Assembly (NCBI GenBank): GCA_028714175.1
Contig: JAQTMV010000005.1
Coordinates: 1 to 60,170, forward strand
Origin: Methylococcales bacterium
Lineage (GTDB): Bacteria > Pseudomonadota > Gammaproteobacteria > Methylococcales > Methylomonadaceae
Reading direction: 5' to 3'
DNA: 60,170 bases
Below the pieces are notes generated by a model that was not told the origin of the DNA, did not search any database, and worked only from the letters and a program-made list of their open reading frames with translations. Shown piece by piece: positions 19,068 to 28,791 of this stretch. Positions within the stretch are counted from its first letter, which is position 1; each line of letters opens with the position of its first letter. Both the position numbers and the translations under genes were made by a program.

Positions 19068-20795
19068 TTATGGGCCTTTCTGGGTCAATAAAATGGGCAT
19101 TGTTTCTTCCTGATCAGGGGCAACTTCGAGTATTCTCAAGGCTCCCGCCATCACCCTGGAAAATACCGGAGCGGAAACCAGTCCGCCGTAGTACTGGCCC
19201 GCAGAAGGCTCATCAATCATGACGACAATAATCAACCGAGGATCACTGGCTGGCGCCATTCCGGCAAAAACAGCAAAATAACTGTTCTCGGTATAACCTC
19301 TGGAGCCGGCCTTTTTTACTGTCCCGGTTTTACCTGCTGCACTGTAACCGTCGACTCTGGCTTCATAAGCGGTGCCATCTTTCATAAGCACAGTTTCCAT
19401 CATTTTCCTGACACTCCTGGCTGTTTTAGCTGAAAATACCCGCACCGCATCATCATCTTCTTCACGTTTCAGCAAGCTCACTGAATGCAATATACCGTCA
19501 TCTGCCAAAGCCGTATAAGCTCTTGCCAGTTGCAATGCCGAACTACTCAAGCCATAGCCGAATGACAAAATCGCCCGGTCGAAATCGTGCCACTTTGTAT
19601 AATCCAGCAAGGCACCACTGGCTTCACCTGGAAAACCGGAACCCGCTGAAGTTCCAAAACCGAGCCGATGATAAACCCCCCAAAAATACTTCGGCGGCAT
19701 TTTCAATGCCATCATACTAACTGCGACATTGCTGGATTTTTTTATTACATGTGTCAAATCCAGTGTGCCATAATTATGTACATCCCTAACCGTATTGCGT
19801 CCGATTTGATAGCTTCCGTGCGTCGCAAAAGTGGCATTAGGACTTACATAACCGCCCTCTAAAGCCGCTGCGACAACAAAGGGTTTAACCGTTGATCCGG
19901 GTTCAAATACATCGGTAAGCGCTCTGTTCCTGTACAAGCTTTCTTTCAAACTGCTTCTCGTATTCGGATTAAAAGAGGGCTGGTTAACCGCCGCCAGGAT
20001 TTCTCCGTTTTTTGCATCCAATACTATTAATGCCCCTGATTTGGCCTTGTTAGCGCTGACCGCCAGTTGCAATTCCCGATATGCCAGATATTGAATGCGC
20101 TGATCAATGCTTAGCTCAAGATTCTTTCCCGAAACAGGCTCTTTTATATTTTCTATGTCTTCAATAATTCGACGCTGCCCATCCCTGACGACCCGTTTGC
20201 TACCTGAAATTCCTTTTAACAGTTTTTCATAACCGGACTCCATCCCTTCCTGACCGATGTCATCAACATTGGTAAAACCAACTATATGCGCCGAAACACC
20301 ACCGGTAGGATAAAAACGCTTGAATTCGCGCTCAAAATAAACACCGGCAAGCTTTAATTCTTTCACTTGATCGCCGAGTTGCGGATTAACCCTGCGCGCT
20401 ATATATACAAACTGTCTATGGGAATCCTCCTTAATCAAGTCGGTTACTTTCCCTGTCGGCAAATTCAACAGCTTTTCCATGCGCCTGATCTGGTCTTCTT
20501 TCGCAAATTTAAGCTCTCGCGGATTTATCCAAACAGACTCAACAGGCGTACTAATTGCCAAAGGATTACCGTTTCTATCCTTTATCATGCCTCTGTATGC
20601 CGAAACAGACACATCATCTACCTGTCTCATATCCCCCTGAGCTTTAAGAAACTGTTTATCCAGGACTTGCAAATGGATAGCACGACCCATCAAAACCAGC
20701 ATGCACGCCATCATAAAAAGAACCAGGAATTTTCTTCTCCCCGAAAAATCGTCTTTCGGCTTTGTTGCCTTGCTTCTGCCTCGAAAATCTAACAT
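19068..20795 (-). CDS. ftsI: Penicillin-binding protein 3 FtsI, 575 aa
   Basis: Septal peptidoglycan transpeptidase with a single N-terminal membrane anchor (FLVLFMMACMLVLMGRAIHL) after a basic cytoplasmic tail. The catalytic S-x-x-K is in EPGSTVKPF near residue 300, S-x-N in KKSSNVAVSMM near 353, and K-T-G in AAGKTGTVKK near 488. The non-catalytic pedestal domain lies between about 60 and 230. It adjoins ftsL with no gap. Confidence 0.97.
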   Translation of the reverse strand: MLDFRGRSKATKPKDDFSGRRKFLVLFMMACMLVLMGRAIHLQVLDKQFLKAQGDMRQVDDVSVSAYRGMIKDRNGNPLAISTPVESVWINPRELKFAKEDQIRRMEKLLNLPTGKVTDLIKEDSHRQFVYIARRVNPQLGDQVKELKLAGVYFEREFKRFYPTGGVSAHIVGFTNVDDIGQEGMESGYEKLLKGISGSKRVVRDGQRRIIEDIENIKEPVSGKNLELSIDQRIQYLAYRELQLAVSANKAKSGALIVLDAKNGEILAAVNQPSFNPNTRSSLKESLYRNRALTDVFEPGSTVKPFVVAAALEGGYVSPNATFATHGSYQIGRNTVRDVHNYGTLDLTHVIKKSSNVAVSMMALKMPPKYFWGVYHRLGFGTSAGSGFPGEASGALLDYTKWHDFDRAILSFGYGLSSSALQLARAYTALADDGILHSVSLLKREEDDDAVRVFSAKTARSVRKMMETVLMKDGTAYEARVDGYSAAGKTGTVKKAGSRGYTENSYFAVFAGMAPASDPRLIIVVMIDEPSAGQYYGGLVSAPVFSRVMAGALRILEVAPDQEETMPILLTQKGP

Positions 20796-21062
20796 TTACG
20801 GTTTTATATAAATAATTTTTTCGCGTAACGGCATAACCAGCTTCAGTTGCTCCCGAGCGACCAATTCAACACGATTCTGTTCCGCCAGCATCATAAGCTC
20901 CAATTGCATTTGTCCCCATTCGACTTCATACTGATCCAATGCTCTTTCCTGCTTCTGGATCTCAAGAAAAATCAAACGTGAGTAGTATTTGCTATAAATC
21001 ACCGCCAGAGCCGATAATAAAAGCACTATTCCCACTGCGCTCAAAAGCCGATTTATTAACAT
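20796..21062 (-). CDS. ftsL: Cell division protein FtsL, 88 aa
   Basis: Small bitopic protein with a membrane segment (LLSAVGIVLLLSALAVIY) and a periplasmic coiled coil (LEIQKQERALDQYEVEWGQ), as expected of FtsL, which forms a complex with FtsQ and FtsB. The sequence is poorly conserved in general, so the call leans on position between rsmH and ftsI and on topology. It abuts both neighbours exactly. Confidence 0.93.
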   Translation of the reverse strand: MLINRLLSAVGIVLLLSALAVIYSKYYSRLIFLEIQKQERALDQYEVEWGQMQLELMMLAEQNRVELVAREQLKLVMPLREKIIYIKP

Positions 21063-21989
21063 TCACACCCTCTCAGCGACGCGCATGACAGCACTTCTGG
21101 CTCTGGGATTTTCAGCAATTTCCTGCTTGCCGGCTTTCAACGCTTTGCCCATTTTCTTTAAAATACCCTTAGCTATATCAACTTCCTTAATCGGCAGCTT
21201 ACCCGGATTATACTTGGCGCCGGACTCTTCTCTGATAAAGCGTTTAACAATCCTGTCTTCCAGGGAATGAAAAGAAATCATTACCAATCGCCCCCCCGGT
21301 CTCAAGACTCGGGCGGATTGCTGCAATACAGCCTTTAATTCATCCAGCTCTCTATTTATTTCAATACGTACCGCTTGAAACGTGCGCGTTGCAGGATGTT
21401 TGTGCAGCTCCTTTACGGGTACGGCATCTGCAACCAATTGCGCTAATTGTCTGGTTGTTGTAATTGGCGATTGCGCTCTCTTTTCGATTATTGCGCGGGC
21501 TATGCGCCGCGCAAAACGTTCCTCGCCATAGTCAAATAAAACCTTAACCAGATCTTTTTCATCAACATTAGCCAGCCACAGTTCTGCCGTAGCGCCCGCC
21601 AGACTATCCATGCGCATATCCAGCGGTCCGTCCCGCAAAAAGCTAAAACCCCTTTCGGGATTATCAAGTTGCGGTGACGACACACCCAAATCTACCAAAA
21701 TGCCGTCGATTTTTTCCGTCAACTCTTCGGCTGCAACTATGCTTTCCAGCTCAGAAAAACGATTATGCTTCAGTTTAAAGCGCTTATCCTTAAGCATTGC
21801 TTGTGCATAATCAGATTTAATAGCATCAAAATCACGATCAAAAGCCAACAAACGTCCCCCTTGACCGAGCTGATTTAAAATTCCCTGACTATGTCCGCCG
21901 CGTCCAAAGGTACAATCGAGATAAATACCATCCTTTTTGATAGCCAACTGTTGCATAACTTCTGCAAACATAACGGGTAAATGTTTCAA
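21063..21989 (-). CDS. rsmH: 16S rRNA m4C1402 methyltransferase RsmH (MraW), 308 aa
   Basis: SAM-dependent methyltransferase acting on 16S rRNA C1402. The SAM loop YLDCTFGRGGHSQGIL, VDLGVSSPQLDNPERGFSF, MRMD and VISFHSLEDRIVKRF are all present. No ATG fits the family N-terminus. I chose TTG at 21989, which gives MKHLPVMFAEV, 8 bases after a GGAG ribosome site. The open frame extends 80 codons further upstream into mraZ, but those residues are not family sequence. Confidence 0.93.
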   Translation of the reverse strand: MKHLPVMFAEVMQQLAIKKDGIYLDCTFGRGGHSQGILNQLGQGGRLLAFDRDFDAIKSDYAQAMLKDKRFKLKHNRFSELESIVAAEELTEKIDGILVDLGVSSPQLDNPERGFSFLRDGPLDMRMDSLAGATAELWLANVDEKDLVKVLFDYGEERFARRIARAIIEKRAQSPITTTRQLAQLVADAVPVKELHKHPATRTFQAVRIEINRELDELKAVLQQSARVLRPGGRLVMISFHSLEDRIVKRFIREESGAKYNPGKLPIKEVDIAKGILKKMGKALKAGKQEIAENPRARSAVMRVAERV

Positions 21990-22005
21990 CAACAAATCTC
22001 CCGGA

Positions 22006-22473
22006 TTAAAAAGACAATGGACCCAGCTCTTCCAGACCTTCATTATCATCGCCAGCAAGCCATTGATTTTCTTTGGCTTTCCAGGCATCTTCATTCCAGA
22101 TTTCAAACTTGTTAAGCAAACCGACCAAAACAATCTTTTTATCCATGCTGGCAAATTTCCTGAGATTATCCGGCAGTAACAACCGGCCCTGTCCGTCCAT
22201 TTCACATTCAGATGCATTGCCAATAACAAAGCGCCTTAACTTGTCGGCCATTTTATTTAAAGTGGGTAATTTAATAATCGTGTGCTCCAGTTTTTCCCAT
22301 TCAGGCAATGGATAAAGCCATAAACAGCCACTTTCGCCCATACATCGCTCGTTAACAGCAACCGTTACAATCATTTGACGCTCGCAACAATCTTGCAGTT
22401 CTCCTCGATAACGAGTTGGAATTGCAAATCGCCCCTTATCATCTAAATTGACTGAACTAGTGCCTCGAAACAA
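22006..22473 (-). CDS. mraZ: Transcriptional regulator MraZ, 155 aa
   Basis: AbrB-like DNA-binding protein and first gene of the dcw operon. The N-terminus from TTG at 22473 reads MFRGTSSVNLDDKGRFAIPTRYR, matching E. coli MraZ (MFRGATLVNLD). YPLPEWE and SECEMDGQGRLLLP mark the second AbrB half. Another TTG four codons upstream (22485) is possible. MraZ proteins bind GTGG-type repeats in front of their own operon and control it; such repeats are present here just upstream. Confidence 0.95.
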   Translation of the reverse strand: MFRGTSSVNLDDKGRFAIPTRYRGELQDCCERQMIVTVAVNERCMGESGCLWLYPLPEWEKLEHTIIKLPTLNKMADKLRRFVIGNASECEMDGQGRLLLPDNLRKFASMDKKIVLVGLLNKFEIWNEDAWKAKENQWLAGDDNEGLEELGPLSF

Positions 22474-22491
22474 GATCCACCCCAAAAAAAA

Positions 22492-22516
22492 CCACTTTTC
22501 ACCACTTTGCTGCCAC
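22492..22516 (-). promoter_or_regulatory. MraZ-box repeats (three GTGG, 10-11 bp apart)
   Basis: On the minus strand three GTGG boxes, each preceded by A, fall at + positions 22513-22516, 22502-22505 and 22492-22495, with spacings of 11 and 10 bases. A fourth lies at 22477-22480 next to the ribosome site. They follow the -10 box directly, as expected for autorepression by MraZ. Confidence 0.7.
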
Positions 22517-22524
22517 TTGAGTTC

Positions 22525-22553
22525 ACTATAGATAGCAAACAGTTCTTAGTCAA
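22525..22553 (-). promoter_or_regulatory. dcw operon sigma70 promoter
   Basis: Minus strand: -35 TTGACT (22548-22553), 17-base spacer, -10 TATAGT (22525-22530), about 52 bases before the mraZ start. The spacing is ideal and one mismatch is seen in each hexamer. The rest of the gap up to rnpB (22554-22850) is AT-rich and shows no gene. Confidence 0.7.
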
Positions 22554-22850
22554 GAATGAATTGATATAAACCCTTTCTTTTTTGACAATGACTTACATCA
22601 CCCTCGGAAAATGGCTAAACCACATAAAAAATAGTAAAATAAGTTCTATGTTTTATCAGAAAGTTAATTGGTTTTATTAATGTAATACTTAAGGTATTAG
22701 CCTACGGAAAACATCAATATTTTTAATGCGAGAAAGGATAACGGGGAAGGATACAACCGCACTATTCACGGTGTATTTTTATTTAAATTAAATACTTATT
22801 CTTGCATCTAGCAACTATAATAAACTTGGTGACGTTTACGGAATAATAAT

Positions 22851-23202
22851 GAAAGAGCCAGCCTGTAAGCCGGGTTCTGTCGAGAACAGCCATTCATCTA
22901 GGCTGCAAGTCACCCTGCAGCTCAAGCAATCTACCCAGGAACCGCGCGGGCCACGCGTCTGTTCCTCTATTTGATCTTGCTCCGAGTGGGGTTTACCATG
23001 CCACTTCTGTTACCAGTTGCGCGGTGCGCTCTTACCGCACCTTTTCACCCTTACCAGTCAAAAGTGACGGCGGTATATTTTCTGCGGCACTTTCCGTAGG
23101 CTCACACCCCCCAGGCGTTACCTGGCACTCTGCCCAATGGAGCCCGGACTTTCCTCCATTTTATCTTGCCGATAAAACAGCGACTGTCCAGCTGGCTCTT
23201 TC
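22851..23202 (-). ncRNA. rnpB: RNase P RNA, bacterial type A, about 352 nt
   Basis: The catalytic RNA that removes tRNA 5' leaders. On the minus strand the molecule begins GAAAGAGCCAGCTGGACAGTC and contains the hallmark GGAGGAAAGTCCGGGCTCC (the P4 5' strand region), GCCAGGTAACGCCTGG, GGTAAACCCCA, and ends with CAGAACCCGGCTTACAGGC. The two ends GAAAGAGCCAGC and GCTGGCTCTTTC pair as P1. Length is near the E. coli 377 nt. Exact ends are set by that pairing and not by experiment. Overlapping open frames in this stretch are not real genes. Confidence 0.96.
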
Positions 23203-23210
23203 AATCGCCG

Positions 23211-23240
23211 AGTATACTGTATTCATCAAACCAAAGCCAA
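23211..23240 (-). promoter_or_regulatory. rnpB promoter candidate
   Basis: Minus strand -10 TATACT (23211-23216), 18-base spacer, -35 TTGGCT (23235-23240), placing transcription start within a few bases of the RNA 5' end. The stretch from 23241 to 23558 shows no gene. Confidence 0.5.
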
Positions 23241-23558
23241 CATTGCATTATATGAACAATTTGCGCTGTAACGTCTTTCAGATTCACTGACGCGGGAGGG
23301 GCGATTATTTCGTGTCAATTTAATTTTTTGGACGACTCACTCACACAGCACAGCCTTCGACGATTTTTGGTGCTTGATATCGAAAAAACCATCGAAGCCC
23401 ATCTTTAGCCCATATTTAACACATTTTCCCAGGTTTCGCCACTAGGCTAACGCAAGCAATTGATTTTGTTATAGTCTATATTCATAGTCATTTGTAGTAC
23501 CATAACAGTTTTATAAAACCCTTGCGCGCGCTCACCCGGTCTGCGCTATCTTTTCGAC

Positions 23559-24438
23559 ATGTATAGCAGACGCACCCACACCAACAATTCCGCCACCGGC
23601 GAACGCTGCTACACCTACCGACTGGTGAAGAGCGAACGAGTCGGCGGCAGTAGCGCCAATCCACAGTGCTGAACCTGGGGCGGCCCTTCGTCATTGAGCA
23701 AGACTATTGGCCAACGCTGTGCGCGGGTCGACGAGATCATGGGTTGTCAGTTGGCGCTATTGCCGGCCGTATGTCCGCTGGCAATGGCGCGTGAGGCGCA
23801 GCGGATTGCGGCGCTGTCAGCCTTTATCGAATTGCTGGCAGGCCAGGGCATCAATGGCGCACAAAGCAGGACCATTATCGGCTTTCTTATCGCGCGTAGG
23901 GCGACTCCGGGTCTGGTGATTGACGGCAGCGGCCCTTCGACTCGCTCAGGACAGGTTTTGTGCGCAGCACGCAGACATTTGCGGGCAACGTCGCCGGGGC
24001 CGGAACCCTGGCAACGATGTTAACAGGCCTAAACGCGCCGCCCGGTGCCTGGGTGGTTATGGGCGATGGGATCCTTCGGCGGCCACTATCGGCGGGCTGA
24101 GAAGCCACGGCTACCGTTATCTTGTGGTTAGCCGCGAACGTACCTGGCAATTTAATCCCGAGCAGGCGTTCGACATTGATACCGCCACCGGCGGCACTGT
24201 ACGGGGGTCAAAAAGTCCGTTCCGAAGACAGGCAGGAAGTCAGTTTGTGCAAATCATACGCCGCCGCCTGAAAGCGAGCGGCATCAACCCTAGTTGGAAC
24301 GCCATTGACCGGATTATGGCCAGCCAATGCCGAGTCATGGCCAGTTTCAGGCGCGCCGACGGGCGGGCACTGCATGCCCGCAAAGCCACTCGTGCTGATC
24401 CCGGGCAATTGGCTATTTATCGCGCCCTATCTTTTTGA
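23559..24438 (+). pseudogene. Decayed IS1634-type (IS4-group) transposase
   Basis: From ATG 23559 the frame reads MYSRRTHTNNSATGERCYTYRLVKSERVGG and hits TGA near 23670. The next segment, VLNLGRPFVIEQDYWPTLC, is in another frame. VDEIMGCQLALLPAVCPLAMAREAQRI follows back in the first frame. After further shifts come GLRSHGYRYLVVSRERTW and a C-terminal block IRRRLKASGINPSWNAI. The order matches IS1634-family transposases, but a large central-to-late section between RERTW and IRRRL is missing. The tract is noticeably more GC-rich than its surroundings, suggesting a foreign origin. No terminal inverted repeats could be assigned. It cannot make an active enzyme. Confidence 0.75.
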
Positions 24439-24671
24439 TTACAATTACCCGCTTATGGCTTCCCGTTGAACAGCATGGACGTCAACGATTTCAAAAAAAA
24501 TGGTTCCATCGAACCCCCGCTATGGCAATGGGTTTAACTCAACAGGAATTAAGTGGGCGTTTATGAGTTTATTTCCGCGCTTTTTCCGGTACCTTCAGGT
24601 TTTCGGCCTATTATAACTCCCGAATACCCGTGGGATTATTTTGAATAAATCCCTTTCAGAAATTCAAATGC

Positions 24672-25661
24672 TCACTTACAGTATCCGTTTTCGCAAAACC
24701 AGAGGATTGCATCCTTAATGGCATCCTGGGCCGGACGATACCGATAATTCAGTTCGCGTATGGCTTTTGCACTGGAAAAAAACATCTGTTTTTTTGCCAT
24801 ACGCACACCATCTATTGTTGCACGAGGTTCTATTCCGGTACGAGTTGCAGCCTTTTCCATCAGCCAGGCGGCAGGCAATACCAGGTTATGTGGTAAGCGT
24901 ATTCGCTTTGATTTTTTGCCTGTGATCTCATCGATCATTTCCAGAATTTGCACCAGACTCAGGTCTTCACCGCCGAGAACATAACGTTCTCCTGCTTTAC
25001 CCTGTTCAAATGCCAACAAATGTCCCTTTGCAACATCATCCGCATGTACGATATTAAGCCCGGTATCCACATAAGCCGGCATGCGGCCAAGAAGCGTGTC
25101 CAGGACAATACGGCCAGTCGGCGTGGGTTTAATATCATAAGGCCCAATCGGCGTAGATGGATTGACAATCACCAAAGGCAATTTATGCTGATCCGTAAGT
25201 TGTTGGACAGCTTGTTCTGCGAGGAATTTTGAACGTTTATAATGCCCTGTCATCAACGACAGCGAAGAAGGTGTGGTTTCATCTGCCGGACTGCCGTCCG
25301 GATTGAAACCCAGTGTGGCCACGCTGCTGGTATAAACTATGCGTTTTAATCCCGCTTCTGCCGAGGCAAGTATCAGTGATTGCGTGCCTGTAACATTGAT
25401 GGCATACATAATATCGGGATCAGGAATCCATAGCCGGTAATCGGCGGCCACATGAAAGAGATTATCGCAGCCACTGACTGCACGCTTGAGTGAAGAAGTA
25501 TCGCGAAGATCTCCTTCATATATTTCCACAGGAAAATTATTTAAATTGCGCCTGTCGCATTGCGCTCTGACCAATACCCGCACTTCATGGCCTGCCTCAA
25601 GTAAGTGCCGCATAATCGCTGATCCCAAAAAACCATTTGCCCCCGTCACTAGCGTTTTCAT
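24672..25661 (-). CDS. hpnA: Hopanoid-associated sugar epimerase HpnA, 329 aa
   Basis: Extended short-chain dehydrogenase. The NAD(P) loop TGANGFLGSAIMRHL is at the N-terminus and the Y-x-x-x-K active site is in TGHYKRSKFLAEQAV. NPSTPIGPYDIKPTPTGRIV and VHADDVAKGHLLAFEQGKAGERYVLGGEDLS are characteristic of the HpnA subfamily rather than of generic dihydroflavonol reductases. In hopanoid producers it is thought to act on the side-chain sugar. No other hopanoid gene is in the window. Its 3' end lies 233 bases from the transposase remnant. Confidence 0.85.
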   Translation of the reverse strand: MKTLVTGANGFLGSAIMRHLLEAGHEVRVLVRAQCDRRNLNNFPVEIYEGDLRDTSSLKRAVSGCDNLFHVAADYRLWIPDPDIMYAINVTGTQSLILASAEAGLKRIVYTSSVATLGFNPDGSPADETTPSSLSLMTGHYKRSKFLAEQAVQQLTDQHKLPLVIVNPSTPIGPYDIKPTPTGRIVLDTLLGRMPAYVDTGLNIVHADDVAKGHLLAFEQGKAGERYVLGGEDLSLVQILEMIDEITGKKSKRIRLPHNLVLPAAWLMEKAATRTGIEPRATIDGVRMAKKQMFFSSAKAIRELNYRYRPAQDAIKDAILWFCENGYCK

Positions 25662-25846
25662 TTAATTGATCTTTCAGCCTTTGGTATTCCGTCAGCGCCA
25701 AATAATAATGACAAAGATGTTAATCAGCTTTACAAATTTGTCATGTAGCAGCTCGAGGTTAATATGATACTTATATTCACTTATCATGACCAATAACGTC
25801 AACAAAATTAAATCGGTCAATTGATATTCCGGATGACTTTTTTAAT

Positions 25847-28726
25847 TTATTCAACAACGCCTGATAAAATGGCGAGAGGAAATAATTTTAGTATGTCACG
25901 AACATAGAGCTGAAGATAGCCTTCATCCGGTTCGATCGTGATCCGGCTTTGACTGAACAACTCCTGAAAGTGCTGTGGTACCTTTTGCGGCAACTCCAGC
26001 CAGACATCATCCAGCGCTTTGTTAAGCTCATTGTTAAGAAGTTGTTCCATTAAACGGGGTACGACGATAACGGTAAAATTGTCCTGATCCTTCCTTGCAA
26101 AAGCCAGCAACTGGTCAGAGCCTATACCGTGGATGTTAATTTTCAGGTATTCGCCATTCCGAAACAGGGCAGCATGGTGATGCCGAAAGCGCAAGGTCTG
26201 CATGACAACAAAAAGCTTGATGCGCCCATCTTCGATATTCTCCAATAACGTTCTTATAAACTGCGGCCGATCAACATCCCGTTGCGCCAACATCGCCTCC
26301 ATCTCACTCAATAATTGTCTGTTTTTATTGAAATCAACCGGCCGCCGATTATCGGGATCAACCAGGCTAAATTGCCACAACTCATTGCCTTGATAAATAT
26401 CAGGCACGCCCGGCGAAGTCAAGTGCAGGACTGTTTGCGCCAGGGCATTATACAAACCGGGTTTTCTGATTTGTGTTTCAAATTCGGTAAAATCTTTTAA
26501 AAAAAGCGGGCTGGCATTGACATCGAGGCATCGGCGAACAAACTGACTGACGGCTTGCTCATAATCTTCATTCGAATTGATCCATGAGGTGTATAGTTTC
26601 GCTTCACGAACCGCTTTGATCATGTAATTCTCGATGCGTTCCCGATAATCGGTCAGCTCAGAATCATTCATCCCGGTTAATGGCCAGGTTCCGATCAACA
26701 CCTGATAAAACAGGTATTCATCATTGCGGGCGATGACCGCATGGCCCATTTTGGTTTTTTGGGATTTATTCACTCGCCGCCAATATAATACAGCGTCCTG
26801 CCATCGCTCCGGTATTTCACTCAGCACATTGATTCTTGCGCGCATGTCGGCGCTGTGTTTGGTGTCGTGGCTGGATAGACATAACATGCTGTGCGGCCAT
26901 TTCTTAATCCGTTCCTGATTAAAATGATGAAAGGCATTCACCGAATTTCCTGTTTGCCGCGGATTGCCGCCCACTTCATTCAAGGAAATGAGCCGGTTAT
27001 ATTGATAAAGCGCTGTATCTTCATAGCCTTTGGCCATCACCGGTGCGGTATATTGTTGAAACTTCATGATGAACTTCAGCAAATCCATGACTGGAACAGC
27101 CGTGTTGTGTTCCATCAGCAGAATGTTTCGAATGAACTCAAACACGGTTTTATCAGCTGCCCGGCTTCGTTGTTTGGCCTGCTCAATCGTCCAATTAATA
27201 TATTGGCTGTCCTTTTTGCTTACGGTTTGACTGTTGATATAGGTACGATAAACCGGGAAACAGGCAATGACTTCCGACAAGGCATACCGCAACGCATTGA
27301 GTGTATAGTCGCGGGTTTTGGAACTGGCCTCGGCGATTTTGCTCAACTGATTGGCCAGTACGTTCAATTCACTGGCCAGCGCGGTAGTCATCAGCTGTTT
27401 TTTAGCCTGATAGACCAGTTCGTCGAAATCCTGCCGATACCCTATAAATCGAACATAAGCGCGAGATAATGGCTTTTCTGCTGAGCTATCAATCAATACG
27501 CCGTTAACGATATTGGTAAACTCGTAGCCTGTCGTGCCATGAATCGGCCAATCACTGGATAAATATTCATAGTTGGCGACAATTTTTTCGGCGACGATAT
27601 AAATGGGCGGCGCCTCCGGCACCGCGTTGACATTTAAAACAGCCGCGATTTTCAAATTAAGGCGCTGATAATAGGCTGCCGGGTCGTATAAGCCATCGGC
27701 GTGATCGATACGCAGTCCCTGAGTCTTGCCTTGTTCGATAAGCGACAGGATAAACTGATGGGTCGCATCAAACACCTTGTCATCTTCAATGCGCAGTCCG
27801 GCCAGGTCGTTAATATCAAAAAACCGGCGGTAATTAATTTCATCGCCGGCAACGCGCCAGTAAGCCAACCGGTAGACCTGCTGCTCCAGCAACGCATGCA
27901 ATTCGCCGCTATCGCCGGCTATCCTGTTAATTTCAGCGACACGAAAGGTAATGAACCCGATGATAGACAGGCCGTCCGCGCAGAGTCTTGCCAGATGTTT
28001 TTTAAAGACTTCTTTATCCCGTTTACGCTCTTCTATTTTTTCTTTTGCCGTCTCCGTGCGTAAAGGCAATTTACTGAAACTGTTGTCGATGGTCTGATAT
28101 TCCAGTAACACCGGATCGTCAGCGGTGAAATAATCCAGTAACTGTTCGTGTTGCGAGCTCAGAATAAAAGGGTAGGTCTGCGGATCAACGGGAAACCGGT
28201 TTTGATAGTAGTATATGCTGAATTCACCCAGGCCGGCATCGAAGACGAGCTTCAGTTCCTGTTGTTCCAAAATAGTGCCATAATGATCACCCAGTACAGG
28301 AAGCAATAGTTTATTTTGGAGTTCTTTTTTTATTGGATGCCAATCAATATCAAAAAATGAGGCATGGCAGGAAGACTGACCGTTTTCCAGCACATCCAGC
28401 CACCAGCTATTGTCACTGCCCATAATGCCCATATGATTCGGGACGATATCGGTTATCAAGCCCATGTCGTTGCGCTGCAATTCGGCGATAAAACGCTCGA
28501 AATCCTCATGGCTGCCGATTTCCGGATTAAGTTCGTTATGATCGACGATATCGTAACCGTGACTGCTGCCCGGACGGGCTTTCAGAAAGGGAGATGCGTA
28601 ACAGTGGCTGATGCCGAGTTGGCGAAGATAGGGAACAAAACGGGTTGCTTCGGCGAAAGTAAACTGCCTGTTAAATTGCAGGCGGTAAGTCGAAACGGGA
28701 ATAGCCGCTCCTCCCGGTGTCTCCAT
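25847..28726 (-). CDS. treY: Malto-oligosyltrehalose synthase TreY, 959 aa
   Basis: GH13 enzyme that turns the reducing-end alpha-1,4 bond of a maltodextrin or glycogen chain into an alpha-1,1 trehalose bond. Visible: STYRLQFNRQFTFAEA, SSHGYDIVDHNELNPEIG, catalytic regions LRIDHADGLYDP and IVAEKI, LSSHDTKHSADMRARI, and SPGVPDIYQGNELWQFSLVDPDNRRPVD. I chose ATG 28726 (METPGGAAIP) instead of a TTG eight codons upstream. It lies 65 bases downstream of treZ, the next enzyme of the same pathway. Confidence 0.96.
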   Translation of the reverse strand: METPGGAAIPVSTYRLQFNRQFTFAEATRFVPYLRQLGISHCYASPFLKARPGSSHGYDIVDHNELNPEIGSHEDFERFIAELQRNDMGLITDIVPNHMGIMGSDNSWWLDVLENGQSSCHASFFDIDWHPIKKELQNKLLLPVLGDHYGTILEQQELKLVFDAGLGEFSIYYYQNRFPVDPQTYPFILSSQHEQLLDYFTADDPVLLEYQTIDNSFSKLPLRTETAKEKIEERKRDKEVFKKHLARLCADGLSIIGFITFRVAEINRIAGDSGELHALLEQQVYRLAYWRVAGDEINYRRFFDINDLAGLRIEDDKVFDATHQFILSLIEQGKTQGLRIDHADGLYDPAAYYQRLNLKIAAVLNVNAVPEAPPIYIVAEKIVANYEYLSSDWPIHGTTGYEFTNIVNGVLIDSSAEKPLSRAYVRFIGYRQDFDELVYQAKKQLMTTALASELNVLANQLSKIAEASSKTRDYTLNALRYALSEVIACFPVYRTYINSQTVSKKDSQYINWTIEQAKQRSRAADKTVFEFIRNILLMEHNTAVPVMDLLKFIMKFQQYTAPVMAKGYEDTALYQYNRLISLNEVGGNPRQTGNSVNAFHHFNQERIKKWPHSMLCLSSHDTKHSADMRARINVLSEIPERWQDAVLYWRRVNKSQKTKMGHAVIARNDEYLFYQVLIGTWPLTGMNDSELTDYRERIENYMIKAVREAKLYTSWINSNEDYEQAVSQFVRRCLDVNASPLFLKDFTEFETQIRKPGLYNALAQTVLHLTSPGVPDIYQGNELWQFSLVDPDNRRPVDFNKNRQLLSEMEAMLAQRDVDRPQFIRTLLENIEDGRIKLFVVMQTLRFRHHHAALFRNGEYLKINIHGIGSDQLLAFARKDQDNFTVIVVPRLMEQLLNNELNKALDDVWLELPQKVPQHFQELFSQSRITIEPDEGYLQLYVRDILKLFPLAILSGVVE

Positions 28727-28791
28727 AAGATCACTCACAATTTCTCGCAATATCCGGGGGCATTGGAAAAATGGCTATCGCCTCGATCATT

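Noticed and set aside
23024-23290. 88-aa open frame on the plus strand
   Set aside because: It runs antisense through the RNase P RNA gene, whose conserved elements explain the sequence.
23694-24438. Two overlapping open frames as intact genes
   Set aside because: Their peptides join across frames into one IS1634-type transposase with missing sections; they are remnants.
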